From assembly GCA_049334165.1 (NCBI GenBank), contig JBEGHD010000018.1: a DNA stretch of 64,000 nucleotides. The stretch is one strand, 5' to 3'. Made by a program: the position numbers and the translations under genes. Source of the stretch: JBEGHD01 sp049334165. Lineage in GTDB: Bacteria > Bacteroidota > Bacteroidia > Flavobacteriales_D > Sanyastnellaceae. Shown here one piece after another: positions 8,157-16,418 of the stretch (within the stretch, counting starts at the first letter, position 1; each line of letters begins with the position of its first letter). The notes beneath the pieces were generated by a model that saw nothing but the letters and a program-made list of their open reading frames with translations, ran no database searches and was not told the origin of the DNA.

Positions 8157-8543
8157 ATGAAAATTTCCACTTTTGGCTTCTTGTTCTTAGCAACCGTTTC
8201 CTTATTGCTTTCTGGCTGTGCCACCTTGCTGGCTCCTTCAACTCACCCGCTGGCCATAGGCTCCAACCCACCCTCTGCCGATGTCTACGTCAATGGAGTG
8301 AAACGTGGGACTACGCCTCTGGAGCTGGAATTCAAAGCAGACCAAAGCTACACGATAGAATTCAAAAAAGAGGGGTATGAAACTGTAACCAGAGTCGTTC
8401 ACTCAGAAGTGAATGCAGGTTGGGTTATCCTGGATGTCATTTGTGGTCTTGTTCCTGTGATTGTCGATGCCTCCACTGGAAAATGGAATGAACTGGACCG
8501 CTCATTCATCAAAGCCGACCTTGAAGAATCTCCTCAGAATTAA
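8157..8543 (+). CDS. PEGA-domain lipoprotein
   Basis: 128 residues. A type II signal peptide has lipobox LLSGC with C21 as the lipidated Cys. A PEGA-like domain follows at about 35-85: SNPPSADVYVNGVKRGTTPLELEF, then IEFKKEGYETV. The last part has a hydrophobic stretch, WVILDVICGLVPVIVDASTGKWNEL, seen in many Bacteroidota PEGA lipoproteins and perhaps dipping into the membrane. PEGA domains bind surface or cell-wall components. It is convergent with hemN, 17 bp apart. No function beyond envelope association can be supported. Confidence 0.85.
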   Translation: MKISTFGFLFLATVSLLLSGCATLLAPSTHPLAIGSNPPSADVYVNGVKRGTTPLELEFKADQSYTIEFKKEGYETVTRVVHSEVNAGWVILDVICGLVPVIVDASTGKWNELDRSFIKADLEESPQN

Positions 8544-8560
8544 CCTGTTTTACTGGTCTG

Positions 8561-9928
8561 TCAAACTGCCTTGCTAAAGAGCGGCCCCGAACTGGAATTA
8601 CCTCTGGCATTTAACCTCTTGTCAAACACCATACAGACATTTCTCAGAAAAGTCATTCCCTTCCTGGTGACCTTTAGTCCATTTGGCGTGAGTTCAATTA
8701 ACCCTTCCTGTGACATTTCGGTGAGCTTATCGGCCATTTGGCAATCAATCAGTTTGGCGAAATCACTCCAGTCTACGATTCCCTTGCATGCAATGTCGAT
8801 TATGAATTTGCGCACCTGCATGTCTTCTTTGCTAAGGTAGTGTCCTTTGATCAGGGCAAGCTCCCCGGCATTCACCTGTTCCTTGTACTTTTCTACTACC
8901 TTTTCATTTTGGGCGTAGGCGTATTTCGCATCGCTGATTGCCGAGTTTCCCAGCCCAATCAGCAAATCGCTCTGAGCAGTGGTGTAGCCCATGAAGTTGC
9001 GGTGCATAGTTTTGTCCTGAAAAGCTTTGTAGAGCTCATCATCTTTCAGTGAAAAGTGATCCATCCCAACATCGAAATAGCCGTGCGCCAAAAGCGCTTT
9101 TTTACCAACCTCGTAGAGTTTTCTTTTCAAGCTGTCTGCCGGCAAATCGTCTTCGGTGTAAGCTCTTTGGCCTTTGTGTTTCCACGGTACGTGGGCATAA
9201 CTGTAAAAAGCGATTCGCTCGGGCTTTAGGCTGATGGTCTTTTCGATTGTGTCCAGCACTGTGCCTTTTGTCTGAAAAGGCAGACCGTAGATCAAATCGA
9301 AATTCACCGAGGTGTAGCCAATGGCTCTGGCCTCTTCTGTCGCTCGTACTACATTTTCATAGGGCTGCACCCGGTTGATGGTTTTCTGGACTTTCAGATT
9401 CAGATCCTGAACTCCGTAGCTCACCCTGCGGAAACCCACTTCGTAAAGGGCCCGCAGATGCTCGCGAGTAGTGTTGTTGGGGTGGCCCTCGAACGAAAAA
9501 GCATAGTCCTCATGTAGAGTAGAGGTGTCGAGAATTCCCTGAATGAGTGATTTCAGATTTTCTGGACTAAAAAAAGTGGGAGTGCCACCTCCGAGGTGAA
9601 TTTCCCGAATTTGCGGTTTTCTCCCAAAAGTGTCGCAGTAGATTTTCCACTCGTTCAGCAGTGATTCTATAAACGATTCTTCTACCGTATGATTTTTTGT
9701 GATTCGCTTGTTGCAAGCGCAGTAAGTGCATAGCGCTTCGCAGTAGGGCAGGTGGATGTAAAGACTGATGCCATGGTCGTCATTCGTTTCTTCGAAAGTT
9801 CGTTTCACCACCCTCAGCCAGTCAGAAGAATCCATTTGTTCTTCCTCCCAAAAGGGGACTGTTGGGTAACTCGTGTACCTTGGGGCCGGCACGTTGTATT
9901 TCTCAATTAGTTTCTCGTTAATCTTCAT
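8561..9928 (-). CDS. hemN: Oxygen-independent coproporphyrinogen III oxidase
   Basis: 455 residues, the full length of true HemN. The radical-SAM cluster motif C63-xxx-C67-xx-C70, with the extra C72, reads YCEALCTYCACNK and is diagnostic for HemN rather than the HemW-like paralogues. SAM-binding GGGTPTF and the GVQDLNLKVQKTINRVQ segment are also present. It performs the anaerobic oxidative decarboxylation of coproporphyrinogen III to protoporphyrinogen IX in haem synthesis. HemN genes are classic FNR targets, and a perfect TGAC-N4-GTCA dyad lies upstream at 9992-10003. It is the best physiological clue that the neighbouring regulator block responds to oxygen limitation. Confidence 0.97.
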   Translation of the reverse strand: MKINEKLIEKYNVPAPRYTSYPTVPFWEEEQMDSSDWLRVVKRTFEETNDDHGISLYIHLPYCEALCTYCACNKRITKNHTVEESFIESLLNEWKIYCDTFGRKPQIREIHLGGGTPTFFSPENLKSLIQGILDTSTLHEDYAFSFEGHPNNTTREHLRALYEVGFRRVSYGVQDLNLKVQKTINRVQPYENVVRATEEARAIGYTSVNFDLIYGLPFQTKGTVLDTIEKTISLKPERIAFYSYAHVPWKHKGQRAYTEDDLPADSLKRKLYEVGKKALLAHGYFDVGMDHFSLKDDELYKAFQDKTMHRNFMGYTTAQSDLLIGLGNSAISDAKYAYAQNEKVVEKYKEQVNAGELALIKGHYLSKEDMQVRKFIIDIACKGIVDWSDFAKLIDCQMADKLTEMSQEGLIELTPNGLKVTRKGMTFLRNVCMVFDKRLNARGNSSSGPLFSKAV

Positions 9929-9960
9929 CTCGCGTTTCTTCAGTTTTCAGTTTGAGGATA

Positions 9961-10005
9961 CAAGGTTAGAGAGAAACCGCAAAGCGAAAAATGACGTGGG
10001 TCATT
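9961..10005 (-). promoter_or_regulatory. Crp/FNR-type operator plus -7 element of hemN
   Basis: AATGAC-GTGG-GTCATT (9990-10005) is a perfect 6-4-6 dyad with core TGA-N6-TCA. On the minus strand TAACCTTG (9961-9968) is one base off TAnnTTTG. Box centre to -7 is 29.5 bp. The rest of 9929-10110 shows no gene. Confidence 0.7.
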
Positions 10006-10110
10006 GGAGGAGGTGAGCTTAGGCTGCTCAAATTATTGATTTTTTATATCCAGGATTGCAGAAAAGAGGAAGTAAAATTATTAATTTGGTGAATTCATTA
10101 AACTGGACAA

Positions 10111-12717
10111 ATGTCGAAGCAACTAGCTACTTTCATAATTGTCTTTCAAATGTCCTTGATTGTTTCAGCTCAATTTGGTGATCTGGACATGACTTTTAAT
10201 CCGGATGATCCTGGTTTTGGACTCGGAAGAGGTTTCAACGTCTCAGAGTTTGAAGGAATCGAAGTTTATGATGACGACAGGTTTCTCGTTAACATAGAGC
10301 TGGGCCGATTTGACACAACATTTATAAGAGGAATTGCAAGGTTGAATGTTGATGGTACTCTGGATACCACTTTCTCTACGGGCAATTATTTTTCAAATAC
10401 TAGAATTACGTCCATGGCCGCTTCTGAAGAGGGGGATATTTATGTATCCGGAAGTAGAGAAGGGTATTATAATGAGAGTGGACAATATATCGATCCTGCA
10501 GTTGTATTGGTAAAACTTAACCCCGATGGTTCAGTGGACAGTGAGTTTGAATTTGAAATGTTCTACCAATCCGAGATTAAGGATTTAGAAGCTACTTCCG
10601 GTGGAGTGCTGGTTAGCGGAAGATTAATAGGAAGTATGTTCTCTCAATTGTCAGAAGGCACATTACACCATATTTATTCAACAGGTCAATTTGATAGCGC
10701 ATGGCCCACATTTAATTTTAAAAGAGGTGATGATATTTCAGTTGCTCCTCAAGTAGTAAAAAAAGGAGATGACGGATTTATATATCTGGGAGGAGAGTTT
10801 GAAAGGTTGAATGGTGAAAATATCGACCGGTTTCTCCGTTTGGATAGCGATGGAATGGTGGATTATTCTTTCAACGAAAGCTTTACGATTCAATTTGATT
10901 TGGAAGGGCAATTTCCTACAAAAAACATCCATGATATTGAGCTAATGAATGATGGGAAAATTGCGATATGCGGAACTTTCACTGGAATAAATAATTCAGA
11001 AAAACCTCATATAGCAGTATTCTTTAATGACGGTTCGATCGATTCATCTTTCAATACTAATGATGGTTTTGCGTCAGTGGGCGAAGATGTTGGTTTGGGC
11101 CCCTTGGTAAGTGATATTGCTGTTACCCAGAACAATATTATTGTCGTAACGGGACAATTTAATCAATACAATGGTACACCTACGATGAGGATTGCTGGGA
11201 TAAATTCTGATGGTACGCTTAATACAGGGTTTATTCATAAAATTCAACCATTAAACCTGGAGTCTGGTAGGGCCAATCTTATATCTACAGTGAATAATTA
11301 TATTCTCGTAGGTGGGGAGTTTACATATTTCGATTACGGGATTCATCCAAATGTGGTAAAACTTGGGCCAACTGGTGAGTTAGATCACGATTTCATTAAA
11401 ACAAAGACGATGAATTTCCATGCAAGGACGAGTGATGTAGGACCTAATGGAAAGCTTGTAGCAGCAGGAATCTTTACTCATTATAATGGTTTTCCAGTCA
11501 ATGGAATTGTGCGATTAAATGACGATGGGAGCAGAGACACAACTTTTAATACCGGACTGGGGTTTAGGAGAGACATTGGTCAGTTTAGTGGTTATACGGA
11601 AGTGGACGAAATTGAAGTAGACTGGGAAAATCGGGTCTTGGTTGTTGGCAATTTTGACTCTTTCGATGGTGATTCACTTGCACAAAATGTTATTCGATTA
11701 AATGAAGACGGGAGCTTAGATGATTCTTTTAATGTGGGTGGAGGACTCGATGGTGCTGGATTCATCTCTGACTTTCTCACTTCTGAAAATCAAAAAATTT
11801 ATTGTTCGGGTTCTTTTGACACCTGGGATTCTAATGTCTCGGGTTGTTTAGTTAGATTAAACGAAGACGGCACTTTTGATCCAACTTTTAGTGTTGGTGA
11901 GGGAGCGAGTAACCGAGTTCGTACTATGGCGCTGCAGGCAGATGGCAAGCTAATTATCGGTGGTGACTTTTACTTTTTTCAGGGCATCGAACAGAAATGC
12001 ATTGCCCGAATCAACACCGATGGCTCTATCGACACAACTTTCACTCCTCCTTCAATAATTCCAATTTCTAGAGTTGAGAAAATAGAAATAGATCCCTCTG
12101 GTAAATTGTGGGTTTTAGGTGATATGGAATTGGAGGTAAGTCCAAATCAGTTTTCATCACTTATTGTGCTGGAGCCAGACGGAAACCTCTTTACTGATGT
12201 CACGACTGCATTGAATGATCCGAATGTAGCTGACTTTGCCATAGACCCTGACGGAAAAGTTACTGTAATTAATGAAGGCAATTCTAAACTTTCACGAATT
12301 ACACTGGAAACCAATGGAGCCATAACGAGTGAAGTTTCGAATTCGGAATTTTATGGGGGAGCAACACAAATCAAGAGAGATTTGAATGATGACTATCTTT
12401 TACTTGGAGGATTTATGGCTTACGGAGACATAGGTCGGTGCAGGATAGCAAGAATATTCTCGGGATATGAAGAACCAGTAGAGCCACTAGATGGGGATCA
12501 GTTTATCGTGTATCCGAATCCATCACAAGGACAGGTGTCTGTGCACCTTAGCGAAAATCTGGTGGGAGAAGAATTAAAAATTTTCGACCCCACAGGTCGG
12601 TTGGTTTATTCGGTTCGGTTTGAATCAGCTTTTAAGACCTTGAGTTTGCATCACTTTAGAACGGGCCTCTATATTTTTAGATGTCAGGAGCACAGTGCGA
12701 AAGTCCTATTTGAATAG
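10111..12717 (+). CDS. Secreted delta-60 repeat beta-propeller, type A T9SS sorting domain
   Basis: 868 residues with a signal peptide (cleavage near residue 20, VSAQ). About eleven delta-60 repeats, each with LN-DG-DTTF-like ends (for example LDTTF, IDSSF, RDTTF, FDPTF), are spread over residues 40-770; such repeats build beta-propeller-like blades. The last ~75 residues are a type A sorting domain: YPNPSQGQVSVHL, LKIFDPTGRLVYS, and a final LYIFRCQ...KVLFE. The protein is therefore exported through the type IX system and kept on or released from the surface. It is a single gene with no clear terminator after it. Substrate or ligand is unknown. Confidence 0.9.
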   Translation: MSKQLATFIIVFQMSLIVSAQFGDLDMTFNPDDPGFGLGRGFNVSEFEGIEVYDDDRFLVNIELGRFDTTFIRGIARLNVDGTLDTTFSTGNYFSNTRITSMAASEEGDIYVSGSREGYYNESGQYIDPAVVLVKLNPDGSVDSEFEFEMFYQSEIKDLEATSGGVLVSGRLIGSMFSQLSEGTLHHIYSTGQFDSAWPTFNFKRGDDISVAPQVVKKGDDGFIYLGGEFERLNGENIDRFLRLDSDGMVDYSFNESFTIQFDLEGQFPTKNIHDIELMNDGKIAICGTFTGINNSEKPHIAVFFNDGSIDSSFNTNDGFASVGEDVGLGPLVSDIAVTQNNIIVVTGQFNQYNGTPTMRIAGINSDGTLNTGFIHKIQPLNLESGRANLISTVNNYILVGGEFTYFDYGIHPNVVKLGPTGELDHDFIKTKTMNFHARTSDVGPNGKLVAAGIFTHYNGFPVNGIVRLNDDGSRDTTFNTGLGFRRDIGQFSGYTEVDEIEVDWENRVLVVGNFDSFDGDSLAQNVIRLNEDGSLDDSFNVGGGLDGAGFISDFLTSENQKIYCSGSFDTWDSNVSGCLVRLNEDGTFDPTFSVGEGASNRVRTMALQADGKLIIGGDFYFFQGIEQKCIARINTDGSIDTTFTPPSIIPISRVEKIEIDPSGKLWVLGDMELEVSPNQFSSLIVLEPDGNLFTDVTTALNDPNVADFAIDPDGKVTVINEGNSKLSRITLETNGAITSEVSNSEFYGGATQIKRDLNDDYLLLGGFMAYGDIGRCRIARIFSGYEEPVEPLDGDQFIVYPNPSQGQVSVHLSENLVGEELKIFDPTGRLVYSVRFESAFKTLSLHHFRTGLYIFRCQEHSAKVLFE

Positions 12718-12793
12718 ACTTTTTCTTATACCATATTTCGTTTTAAACAATTTCAACAATCCCTCCTGACACACCCTTGTCACTACCCCCGCT

Positions 12794-12801
12794 TACTTTT
12801 G
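12794..12801 (+). promoter_or_regulatory. -7 promoter element of the DinB-like gene
   Basis: TACTTTTG is an exact TAnnTTTG match, 36 bp before ATG 12838. It rules out the TTG at 12799 as a start. A TGAC-N8-GTCA dyad (12767-12782) sits just upstream, but its spacing differs from the Crp/FNR boxes. Confidence 0.5.
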
Positions 12802-12837
12802 GTTTTGAAATCAATAACAATTCAAAATCAATCAATT

Positions 12838-13338
12838 ATGGACACAACAAAACAAGAGTCGAAGACAGCTTTCTCAGTAGTGAACAAGGACGAACTGCTG
12901 GCTCACTGGCAAGGGCACCGCAACCTGACCAGAAAAATGATTGAGGCTTTTCCTGAAAAGGATTTCTTCGAGTTTTCAATAGGAGGAATGAGGCCTATGG
13001 TCGAAATGGTGATGGAGCTTATTGCCATTGCCGCTCCGGGGCTGCAGGAAATTATTGAACCGGGTACTGCAGATTTTAAGGAAAGTTTCGAGCATCAAAA
13101 CAAAAAGGAAAACATCCTGAAGAAATGGGATGAGCAGACACCGCTAATCAATGAACTGTGGGACAAAATACTTGAAGAAAAATTTGAATCGGAACACACC
13201 ATTTTTGGAGAGTACAAAGGAACAGGGCTTTCGCACGTGCTCTATTTCGTAGACAATGAAATTCACCATCGCGCTCAGGGCTACGTTTACCTTCGAGCTT
13301 TGGGTATTCAGCCTCCTTTCTTTTGGGAACGCGATTAA
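12838..13338 (+). CDS. DinB/YfiT-like metal-binding protein
   Basis: 166 residues. The four-helix DinB fold is suggested by the N-terminal HWQGHRNLTRKMIEAFPEKDFF, a central GGMRPMVEMVMELIAIAAPGL helix and the C-terminal EIHHRAQGYVYLRALG. The His residues in these positions are the usual metal ligands. DinB-family proteins include thiol transferases, but no activity can be named here. The next gene begins 13 bp downstream, so the two are probably an operon, convergent with a WYL regulator. Confidence 0.85.
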   Translation: MDTTKQESKTAFSVVNKDELLAHWQGHRNLTRKMIEAFPEKDFFEFSIGGMRPMVEMVMELIAIAAPGLQEIIEPGTADFKESFEHQNKKENILKKWDEQTPLINELWDKILEEKFESEHTIFGEYKGTGLSHVLYFVDNEIHHRAQGYVYLRALGIQPPFFWERD

Positions 13339-13351
13339 ATGACAGATGACA

Positions 13352-13570
13352 ATGAATCGAGTTCTGGTATTTAAGACTTCGGTAGAAACTTTCGAAGAAG
13401 TACGAAAACTACATCCCGCTCTGCAACGGCTGGTGGGCTCAGAACCATGGAACTTCGACCTGGAGGATTGCGATCGCATCCTCCGGGTGGAGTCTCCTTA
13501 CATTGGCTCTGGCAGCGTCATTGAGACACTTTCTGCGCATGGTTTTCATTGTGAGGAGCTGGCTGACTGA
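13352..13570 (+). CDS. Small conserved hypothetical protein
   Basis: 72 residues from ATG 13352 (another ATG two codons upstream, 13346). A compact alpha/beta fold is suggested: MNRVLVFKTSV, a helix, then WNFDLEDCDRILRVES and a C-terminal helix ending GFHCEELAD. The WNFDLEDCD-ILRVES segment is familiar from small Bacteroidota proteins of heavy-metal-associated-like shape, but it lacks a CxxC motif. It lies in an operon with the DinB-like gene. Its last 53 bp overlap the 3' end of the WYL regulator gene on the other strand. Confidence 0.7.
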   Translation: MNRVLVFKTSVETFEEVRKLHPALQRLVGSEPWNFDLEDCDRILRVESPYIGSGSVIETLSAHGFHCEELAD

Positions 13571-14528
13571 CACTTTCGAGTATTTGTTCAGCGAGTTTGC
13601 GAACGTTTTCTCTAAGTGAAATTGGTTCAATGATCTCGGCATAGTCGGCAAACATCATGAACCATCGTGTAAACCCGTGACAGTCGATGTCTGTCTGGAA
13701 GGTCATTTCTACACGATCTCCCAGAAATTTCTCTTCGACCAGTCCGTAAAACTTTTTGCCGGATGACATGTAGCGCGCCATCTCTCGGTCGACAATAATC
13801 CTGACAGTCGAATCATTTCGTTCGTAATCTCCAGGCTTCTCCAGATGATCATTTATGTTACCGTGTTCTTTCGTGAATGCATCCTCCACTCGGCAGATGG
13901 ATTGGATTCTGTCTGTTCTAAACTGCCGGTACTCCTGTCTCAGGTGACACCACGCCATCAGGTACCAAAATCCGTTTTCGTGGAAAATCCCGACAGGTTC
14001 AATATTTCGAAGTGACGGAGCTTCAGCACCAAATGATTGGTATTGAAATTTGATTTGCTTTTGCTCAGCAATACTTTCCAAAATGACTTCCAGAGCGTTG
14101 GGCACATTTCTATTGAAAAGCTCCTGGGATGGGCTGATAAAAACCTGGTTCTCAAGAGCCGCGACCCAGTCTTTTTCCGATCCTCTCAAAACTGACTTAA
14201 GCTTAAACATGGCCGAATCAAAATATTTACCCATCGACTCATCAGTGAACTTTTCCATCAGCTTTTGCGCAGCCACAAAGCTCGAAGCTTCCTCGCGAGT
14301 AAACATTACTGGGGGAAGCCGATACCCCTCCATGATGGAGTAACCAACTCCGGCTTCACTGACAATCGGCACACCGCACTGCTCGATGGTTCGAATGTCG
14401 CGGTAGATCGTTCGTTCGCTCACCTGAAATCTTTCAGCAAGTTCGCTGGCCCGAATGATTTTCTTCGATTGAAGCTGAATCAAAATGGCGATGATTCGAT
14501 CGAATCTTTTTGGAGTATCTAAAGACAT
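13518..14528 (-). CDS. YafY-type transcription regulator (DeoR HTH plus WYL)
   Basis: 336 residues. An N-terminal DeoR-like HTH occupies about 8-60 (RFDRIIAILIQLQSKKIIRA, then RFQVSERTIYRDIRTIEQCG). The WYL domain lies at about 145-230 and includes FWYLMAWCHLRQEYRQFRTDRI, with the Arg residues used for ligand or nucleic-acid binding. A WCX-type extension follows (VEMTFQTDIDCHGFTRWFMMF). WYL proteins sense small ligands or DNA-damage-linked nucleic acids. It is convergent with the DinB pair, a pairing that suggests it controls them (inference). Confidence 0.9.
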   Translation of the reverse strand: MSLDTPKRFDRIIAILIQLQSKKIIRASELAERFQVSERTIYRDIRTIEQCGVPIVSEAGVGYSIMEGYRLPPVMFTREEASSFVAAQKLMEKFTDESMGKYFDSAMFKLKSVLRGSEKDWVAALENQVFISPSQELFNRNVPNALEVILESIAEQKQIKFQYQSFGAEAPSLRNIEPVGIFHENGFWYLMAWCHLRQEYRQFRTDRIQSICRVEDAFTKEHGNINDHLEKPGDYERNDSTVRIIVDREMARYMSSGKKFYGLVEEKFLGDRVEMTFQTDIDCHGFTRWFMMFADYAEIIEPISLRENVRKLAEQILESVSQPAPHNENHAQKVSQ

Positions 14529-14691
14529 GGTTGAGGTGTTTGAAGTATTGTGGAACTCGCAGCCTTCACAAATTTAACTTTTTTCAAAGTGTATCAGATG
14601 TCCATCAGCAAGATATAAGAGGGATCATTCAACGTTGTAAATTAGAAGGTTGCAGTTTTTGATATATTTGAAAATCATTAAAATAAACTTT

Positions 14692-15105
14692 ATGAAACGA
14701 ATTTATCTATTTATCGGATTTACTGCATTGATTTTAATCAGCTGTGGTAAATATGAAGAAGGACCTATGTTTTCTCTGAGAACAAAAAAAGCAAGACTGG
14801 CAAATACCTGGGAAGTTGATAAAGCTGAACTTAATGGTGATTCTGAATTCAATGGTCAGTCAGTAACCTCACTTTTTGAAGGACATGCACATGAAATTAA
14901 CAAAGATGGAACATTCAGTTTTTCTTCTCCAGATTATGAAACTATAACGGGCGACTGGGAGTTTTCTGATGATAAAGAAGAAGTTGAGTTTGAAACTGAA
15001 GACGGAGATGAATTTGAATGGGAAATCATACGTCTGACAAACAATGAGTTGTTCATTGAACAGGAAGATCAAAATGGAAATTTATTTTACCTGGAAATGA
15101 AATAA
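14692..15105 (+). CDS. KYEEGP-family lipoprotein, lipocalin-like (copy 1)
   Basis: 137 residues from ATG 14692. The lipoprotein signal ends LILISC with the Cys lipidated. After it comes CGKYEEGPMFSLRTKKARLANTWEVDKAELNG, then beta-rich sequence with GDWEFSDDKEEVEFE and LFIEQEDQNGN. It resembles Bacteroidota lipocalin-like lipoproteins of unknown role. A paralogue with the same N-terminal motif lies at 15826-16236, separated by a DUF1697 gene. A TATATTTG -7-like element at 14663-14670 precedes the gene and makes the earlier ATG (14650) unlikely as a start. Confidence 0.85.
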   Translation: MKRIYLFIGFTALILISCGKYEEGPMFSLRTKKARLANTWEVDKAELNGDSEFNGQSVTSLFEGHAHEINKDGTFSFSSPDYETITGDWEFSDDKEEVEFETEDGDEFEWEIIRLTNNELFIEQEDQNGNLFYLEMK

Positions 15106-15147
15106 TTCTTGATAATCTGATAGTGTTTTAATTAGGAAGTTATCATG

Positions 15148-15178
15148 CCCGCCAGGATTCAATCTGGCGGGTTTTTTT
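15148..15178 (+). terminator. Intrinsic terminator after lipoprotein copy 1
   Basis: CCCGCCAG (15148-15155) pairs with CTGGCGGG (15164-15171), with an 8-nt loop and a seven-T tail. Confidence 0.95.
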
Positions 15179-15208
15179 GATCTTGCAGCTAAATCATAAA
15201 TAGAAAAC

Positions 15209-15745
15209 ATGCAATCGTATTTCCTCTTTCTACGTGGGATCAACGTTGGCGGACATCACAAGGTGCCGATGGCTGAGCTAAAGAAGCTTATGGAGAAACT
15301 CGGTTTTTCTAAGGTCCAGACGCTATTGAACTCCGGTAACGTAATTTTCGAGAGTGACCAACATGATGTTTCTGCTCTGGAAAAACGCCTTTCAGAAGAA
15401 CTCGAAAAGAAGTTTGGTTTTTCAATTCCGGTTTTGATAAAAAGACCCAAAGAATTGCAGGAAGTAATGGATGCCGATCCTTTCGCAGGAATTGAAGTAA
15501 AGAAAGACATTCGTCTTTACTTATCGCTGATTAGAGACTTGCCTCAAGAATACCCCGACCTGCCCTGGAAGGCCGATGACGGATCTTTTGAAATGCTGCT
15601 GATGAAAAACAACGTTCTCTGCAGTGTGCTAGATGTTTCAAAAGCGAAGACTCCCGATGCCATGAAAATCGTGGAACAAACTTTTGGAAAGGATATCACT
15701 ACAAGAAATGTAAACACAATTAATAAGATGCTAGCTAAGGTTTGA
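15209..15745 (+). CDS. DUF1697 family protein
   Basis: 178 residues, full-length DUF1697. The signature start YFLFLRGINVGGHHKVPMAEL is followed by LGFSKVQTLLNSGNVIFES, a helical ELEKKFGFSIPVLIKRPKEL segment, and the ending TTRNVNTINKM. The family has a ferredoxin-like fold and no established biochemical role. It is cytoplasmic. It lies between the two paralogous lipoprotein genes after its own terminator-delimited boundary, so functional linkage with them is not implied. Confidence 0.93.
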   Translation: MQSYFLFLRGINVGGHHKVPMAELKKLMEKLGFSKVQTLLNSGNVIFESDQHDVSALEKRLSEELEKKFGFSIPVLIKRPKELQEVMDADPFAGIEVKKDIRLYLSLIRDLPQEYPDLPWKADDGSFEMLLMKNNVLCSVLDVSKAKTPDAMKIVEQTFGKDITTRNVNTINKMLAKV

Positions 15746-15783
15746 GGCCGCCTATAGTACAATCTCACTATTCATTTTCCAGA

Positions 15784-15813
15784 TTTTGAATATATTCGCT
15801 CTCTTTACCTTTC
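15784..15813 (+). promoter_or_regulatory. Promoter of lipoprotein copy 2
   Basis: TTTTG (15784-15788), a 17-bp spacer and TACCTTTC (15806-15813) match the Bacteroidota -33/-7 arrangement with one mismatch in -7. The start codon is 12 bp downstream. Confidence 0.55.
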
Positions 15814-15825
15814 AAACTATATTTT

Positions 15826-16236
15826 ATGAAAAGAATTTTTGCCCTCTGCCTGATTTCAACTTTTGTTTTTGCTGGATGTAGCAAATACGAAGAAGGCCCG
15901 AAGATTTCTCTGAGAACACGCACCGAACGCCTTAGCAACATGTGGGATTACGACAAATTGGAAGTTGCCAATGAAGATCGAACCGATGAAGTGCTTGGTG
16001 CAACTATGGAACTTCAAAAAGATGGTGACTGGAATCAACGTAATGGCCTCGGAGAATTGGTTGCCTTAGGTAACTGGGAGTGGGAGGACGATCAGGAAAC
16101 AGTGAGACTCAACTATGAGATTCCTGGTGAGACTATCGAGCCGCTTGACTGGAAAATTATCAAGCTTGAGGAGCACCAACTCATTGTGGAATATACTTTT
16201 GAAGACAATTACGTCTATATTGAGTTTGGCGACTAA
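15826..16236 (+). CDS. KYEEGP-family lipoprotein, lipocalin-like (copy 2)
   Basis: 136 residues. The lipobox region is TFVFAGC, followed by CSKYEEGPKISLRTRTERLSNMWDYDKLEV. The remainder is beta-rich, with LGNWEWEDDQETVRL and a C-terminal LIVEYTFEDNYVYIEFGD. It aligns over its whole length with the lipoprotein at 14692-15105: same KYEEGP-SLRT block, same W-D/E-D/V block, same acidic middle. The pair therefore arose by duplication. It has its own promoter. Function unknown; envelope-anchored. Confidence 0.85.
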   Translation: MKRIFALCLISTFVFAGCSKYEEGPKISLRTRTERLSNMWDYDKLEVANEDRTDEVLGATMELQKDGDWNQRNGLGELVALGNWEWEDDQETVRLNYEIPGETIEPLDWKIIKLEEHQLIVEYTFEDNYVYIEFGD

Positions 16237-16342
16237 ACAGTTTCCGTTGATATCTGTGCCGACTTAGTCGGACCCTGTTTCTGACGTCAGCCTAATGTCA
16301 AAAATCCCAGGTGAACCGGGCAATCAGTGCCCTATTTTTCTG

Positions 16343-16375
16343 TTGTACTCTTTTCTTCCAATTGAATTAACTTTG
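16343..16375 (+). promoter_or_regulatory. Promoter of the hybrid histidine kinase
   Basis: TTG (16343-16345), a 22-bp spacer, then an exact -7 element TAACTTTG (16368-16375). ATG follows at 16419. Confidence 0.55.
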
Positions 16376-16418
16376 GAGAGATGTACTGCGAACTATCGCG
16401 AACAGAAAAGTTGAGCAG

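Noticed and set aside
12767..12782. TGAC-N8-GTCA before the DinB gene as another Crp/FNR box
   Set aside because: The half-site spacing is 8 instead of 4 and the distance to the -7 element differs.
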